24,748 nucleotides of DNA from JBJENW01 sp051880395. GTDB lineage: Bacteria; Bacillota; Clostridia; Lachnospirales; Lachnospiraceae. The notes beneath the pieces are model-generated. The model did not search any database. It worked only from the letters and a program-made list of their open reading frames with translations, and had not been told where the DNA came from. The stretch lies in the NCBI GenBank assembly GCA_051880395.1, contig JBJENW010000036.1, positions 1 through 24,748 on the forward strand. The letters are read 5' to 3'. Each line of letters begins with the position of its first letter. Positions within the stretch are counted from its first letter, which is position 1. Positions 22,416-24,748 of the stretch are shown in pieces. The position numbers and the translations under genes were made by a program.

Positions 22416-23339
22416 ATGGAGATGGATAAGATACAAAAGCAGCTGTTAGAGGAGGTATCGGACCTGCATACGGTTCCACAGGGTGCCTATAATATCCGTG
22501 CAAACGGACAGCTTGCGGAAAGAAATACGACAGCAAACATTGATATTGTGACAAAAGAGGATAAATCTGGCATTGATATTCATATCAAACCGGGAACGAA
22601 AAATGAGAGTGTGCATATTCCGGTCATTTTAAGCCAGAGTGGATTAAAAGATACCGTTTACAATGATTTTTACATCGGAGAGAATGCAGATGTCACGATC
22701 ATTGCCGGCTGTGGCATTCATAATCCGGGTGAATCGGATAGTACCCATACCGGTATTCATCGTTTCTTTTTAGAAAAAAATGCACATGTCCGTTATGTAG
22801 AAAAACATTACGGGGAAGGCGACGGAAATGGCGAGCGGATCATGAATCCAACCACAGAGATGACCCTTGGTGAGGGTGCAAGCATGGATATGGAAACTGT
22901 CCAGATCAAAGGCATTGATTCCACGGAGCGTATTACCAGAGGGAAATTGGCATCTAATGCATCGTTAGAGATTCATGAAAAGATCATGACACATGGAAAA
23001 CAGGTGGCAGAGACGAATTTCGAAGTGGATATGGACGGAGAGGATTCCTCTGTGAATCTGATCTCACGTTCGGTTGCAAAGGGAGAATCCAGACAAGTAT
23101 TCCGTTCTGTTATCAATGGAAATAGTCGCTGTGCGGGGCACAGTGAATGCGATGCAATCATTATGGACCAAGGTCATGTTTCTGCAATACCAGAGTTGAC
23201 TGCAAATAATATTGATGCAAACCTCATTCACGAAGCGGCGATCGGAAAAATTGCGGGTGATCAGTTGATCAAACTGATGACACTAGGACTGACAGAACAG
23301 GAAGCAGAAGAGCAGATCATCAACGGATTTTTAAGATAA
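22416..23339 (+). CDS. Short SufB/SufD-like Fe-S scaffold protein
   Basis: The 307-residue protein has the beta-helix core of the SufB/D family (residues of about 75-235) but lacks the long N-terminal region of ordinary SufB, which is about 470 residues. Two key SufB-type positions are kept: a cysteine in GHSECDAIIM (Cys245) and a histidine in IHEAAIGK (His272), followed by the family's DQLIKLMTLGLTEQEAEE helix. Cys239 in the SRCAGHS segment is a further possible ligand. An AAGGAG site lies seven bases before the ATG. With the SufC-like gene it forms a two-gene unit with no cysteine desulfurase or SufU nearby. In larger Suf systems SufB and SufD are separate; here one protein probably forms a homodimer. 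Confidence 0.87.
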   Translation: MEMDKIQKQLLEEVSDLHTVPQGAYNIRANGQLAERNTTANIDIVTKEDKSGIDIHIKPGTKNESVHIPVILSQSGLKDTVYNDFYIGENADVTIIAGCGIHNPGESDSTHTGIHRFFLEKNAHVRYVEKHYGEGDGNGERIMNPTTEMTLGEGASMDMETVQIKGIDSTERITRGKLASNASLEIHEKIMTHGKQVAETNFEVDMDGEDSSVNLISRSVAKGESRQVFRSVINGNSRCAGHSECDAIIMDQGHVSAIPELTANNIDANLIHEAAIGKIAGDQLIKLMTLGLTEQEAEEQIINGFLR

Positions 23340-23363
23340 ATAGGAACATGTCAGTACACGCGT

Positions 23364-23390
23364 ATCCGCCCGGAAGAATTCCGGGCGGAT
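23364..23390. repeat. 12-bp perfect inverted repeat between convergent genes
   Basis: Arms at 23364-23375 and 23379-23390 pair perfectly around a three-base GAA loop; the stem is GC-rich. Neither strand has a T-run after it. It sits 24 bases after the SufB-like stop and 40 bases before the end of the convergent secreted-protein gene. It may act as a U-less terminator, an mRNA 3' stabiliser or a REP-like element. Confidence 0.7.
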
Positions 23391-23429
23391 GTTGTATGTA
23401 TCGTATTTTACATAAAAGCAGGAATGGGA

Positions 23430-24383
23430 TTATTGAATCTGAAACTGTACTTTACAGAGATTTCCTGCACGATCCCAGACTTTTAACGTGTAGGTTCCTG
23501 TTTGGCTGATCTTTTCTCCGCTGTTGATTTTTTTGCCATTTAGGAGTGCTTTGCTGATTCCGGATTCTTTGTCTGAGAATCGAATTGTGGCGGTTTTATA
23601 TGTTTTTCCGTTTTTTACGCCTTGTACAGTCGGTTTTGTCTGGTCGATTCCGGTTACGGAAACGGTTTTGTGTATTACATAATCCTGCTCGGTGCGGATA
23701 CAGAACCAGTAGGTTCCGTTCTTTTTGATCTGAAAACCTTTTTTTGACACTTCCTCCATATCGTCCGATGTGCCGGTACATTTCATTGACAGTGTCTCGA
23801 TCCCGTCAAATCCGTTTGCAGAGATTTTCATGGTGACGAAATCCTTATTTTTCGAGAGTTTCTGCTGAATCTGAATTCCGTCTGCATCACGTACGGCACA
23901 CACCGAAAGATTTCCGGTAAATGATTTGCCGCTAAACACATTTTTTACAGTTGTTTTCACATAATATGTTCCGGCTTCCAGTTCCAGAAAGATCGGATCA
24001 ATCATATAGTGGTCGAAGCTGGTGGTTCCAAGTTCCGTTTTATAGCTGGAATCTGCATACAGGCTGACGTTTGTGGAACCGTTTGAGTGGTCCACATTTT
24101 GCTCACTGTCTGCGGACAATTCTACAAAACATTTTTCGCGCAATGTAAATTTTGCGTAATCCGTTTGCGTCGCATTCTTGTTTTTTACACTCCATTGATA
24201 TGTTTTTGTATAATCTGTGGCATTCATGCGTGCATGATGGAGGGTATCTGCGTACGAAACTTTTATGTTCTCTGGCTGTTTGAGATTTGTTCCGGCTTTT
24301 GTAGGAATCGTGACGAAGGTGAATAGAGTTGTGGCGGTAAGAGCCGATAGAATGATTCTTTTAAAAAGTTTTTGTTTTTTCAT
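23430..24383 (-). CDS. Secreted beta-rich protein with PPC-like and Ig-like domains
   Basis: The ATG at 24383 starts a clear signal peptide: basic KKQKLFKRI, a hydrophobic core and likely cleavage after Ala30 (TKA-G). An upstream in-frame start at 24572 would put an extra segment before it and lacks a good site; AGGAAAG lies just before 24383. The 317-residue protein has no membrane anchor or sortase motif. Residues of about 60-165 resemble a pre-peptidase C-terminal (PPC) beta-sandwich (AKFTLREKCFVEL, LELEAGTYYVK). The C-terminal 70 residues (from DQTKPTVQG) resemble Ig-like repeats of clostridial surface proteins (ATIRFSDKESGI, KALLNGKKI, GTYTLKVWDRAGN). No enzyme motif is seen; adhesion or glycan binding is inference. 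It converges on the SufB-like gene. Confidence 0.8.
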   Translation of the reverse strand: MKKQKLFKRIILSALTATTLFTFVTIPTKAGTNLKQPENIKVSYADTLHHARMNATDYTKTYQWSVKNKNATQTDYAKFTLREKCFVELSADSEQNVDHSNGSTNVSLYADSSYKTELGTTSFDHYMIDPIFLELEAGTYYVKTTVKNVFSGKSFTGNLSVCAVRDADGIQIQQKLSKNKDFVTMKISANGFDGIETLSMKCTGTSDDMEEVSKKGFQIKKNGTYWFCIRTEQDYVIHKTVSVTGIDQTKPTVQGVKNGKTYKTATIRFSDKESGISKALLNGKKINSGEKISQTGTYTLKVWDRAGNLCKVQFQIQ

Positions 24384-24442
24384 GTTTCTTTCCTTTCTTT
24401 GTAAAAAATTTCTCACAGTATTTTTTGTATTTCTTTGGGTGG

Positions 24443-24585
24443 TATCAAGTGACGCGTCTGACTTTGATAAAATGAAATGAGTAAAAACAGAGATGCAAAA
24501 AATAAAAATTGTGAAAATTGAAAATATAGGCGAATTGCCTAATGAATACCGAATGCTGGTATTTTTGATCAATCAAGACTTGATT
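24443..24585 (-). promoter_or_regulatory. Structured 5' leader of the secreted-protein gene
   Basis: In transcript order the leader can form four separate hairpins. The first is AATCAAG/CTTGATT (24571-24585), close to the transcription start. The second is AATACC/GGTATT (24545-24563). The third is TAGGC/GCCTA with loop AATTC (24527-24541). The fourth is an 8-bp stem with one bulge at 24443-24469, enclosing a GAC/GTC core. About 60 nt of AT-rich sequence then leads to the ribosome binding site. No known riboswitch consensus is recognised. Confidence 0.45.
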
Positions 24586-24596
24586 CAAACACATCT

Positions 24597-24624
24597 ATCA
24601 TATCAAAATTTTTCTGATTGTCAA
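24597..24624 (-). promoter_or_regulatory. SigA-type promoter of the secreted-protein gene
   Basis: On the minus strand a consensus -35 TTGACA (24619-24624) and a -10 TATGAT (24597-24602) are 16 bases apart. Transcription would begin near 24590, giving a leader of about 205 nt. Confidence 0.7.
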
Positions 24625-24748
24625 GTATTTTTTTAAATTTTGAATATATTGCGTCTGAGACCTAAGAGTAGTACCATTCACGCCATATTTACACTTTATA
24701 TGGGCGTAAGTCTTTGCGAGCTCTACTTTATTGGCCTCCCACTACATT
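24625..24748. other. Unassigned right-edge segment with an imperfect hairpin
   Basis: No convincing gene is seen. Arms around ACGCCATAT and ATATGGGCGT at about 24679-24709 form nine pairs with one bulged G and no T-run after them. The segment may be the 3' untranslated region of a gene outside the window, the edge of a repeat element, or plain spacer. Confidence 0.4.

Noticed and set aside
24384..24572. N-terminal extension of the secreted protein to an upstream ATG
   Set aside because: It would bury a clear signal peptide and cover the hairpin-rich leader; the ATG at 24383 has its own ribosome binding site.

Overview
The window looks like a chromosomal segment of a low- to medium-GC, probably motile Firmicute, most likely a Lachnospiraceae-type clostridium. 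The evidence is AGGAGG-type ribosome binding sites, SigA-like promoters with 17-base spacers, and the block rho, rpmE, DUF1385, prmC, prfA. A CBS/DRTGG-containing type II pyrophosphatase, a DUF4364 protein, two chemoreceptors and a two-gene SufC/SufB-like pair fit the same group. I see no insertion sequence, prophage or CRISPR array. The assignment rests on recognising protein families, not on a search.

Layout. Positions 1-4423 (+) hold the 3' end of a methyl-accepting chemotaxis protein, a tail-anchored coiled-coil protein with its own promoter and a leader hairpin, a manganese-dependent type II pyrophosphatase, and a flavin reductase-like protein. They end at a terminator shared with a convergent operon. 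That operon (7097 down to 4458, -) encodes malic enzyme, a YhcC-type radical SAM protein and DUF4364. A divergent promoter region (7098-7335) separates it from the information-processing block (7336-12318, +): Rho, ribosomal protein L31 behind a structured leader, DUF1385, PrmC and RF1. PrmC methylates the GGQ glutamine of RF1.

Positions 12436-21425 (+) are an envelope and chemotaxis region. Two large polytopic membrane proteins with GT-C-like or PTPS-related features form an operon, preceded by a nine-codon upstream ORF that overlaps the first start codon. A chemoreceptor with a strongly lysine-rich N-terminal extension and a possible SigD promoter follows. Then come glutamate racemase and a third GT-C-like membrane protein. 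Together these suggest surface glycan or polymer assembly next to peptidoglycan precursor supply, which is inference.

Positions 21450-23339 carry tRNA-Gly(CCC) with promoter and terminator, then a SufC-like ATPase and a short SufB/D-like scaffold. This two-gene layout lacks SufS, SufU or SufE and resembles a minimal SUF-like (SMS-type) Fe-S module. A 12-bp hairpin without a U-tract follows. The right end encodes a secreted beta-rich protein on the minus strand. It is driven by a TTGACA promoter and has a leader of about 200 nt that can form four hairpins. The last 120 or so bases are unassigned.

I find no clearly new multi-gene system. The most interesting candidates are the structured leader of the secreted protein, the L31 leader, the disordered Tyr/Arg/Asn-rich insertion in Rho, the GT-C-like membrane protein set, the minimal Suf pair, and the lysine-rich chemoreceptor.
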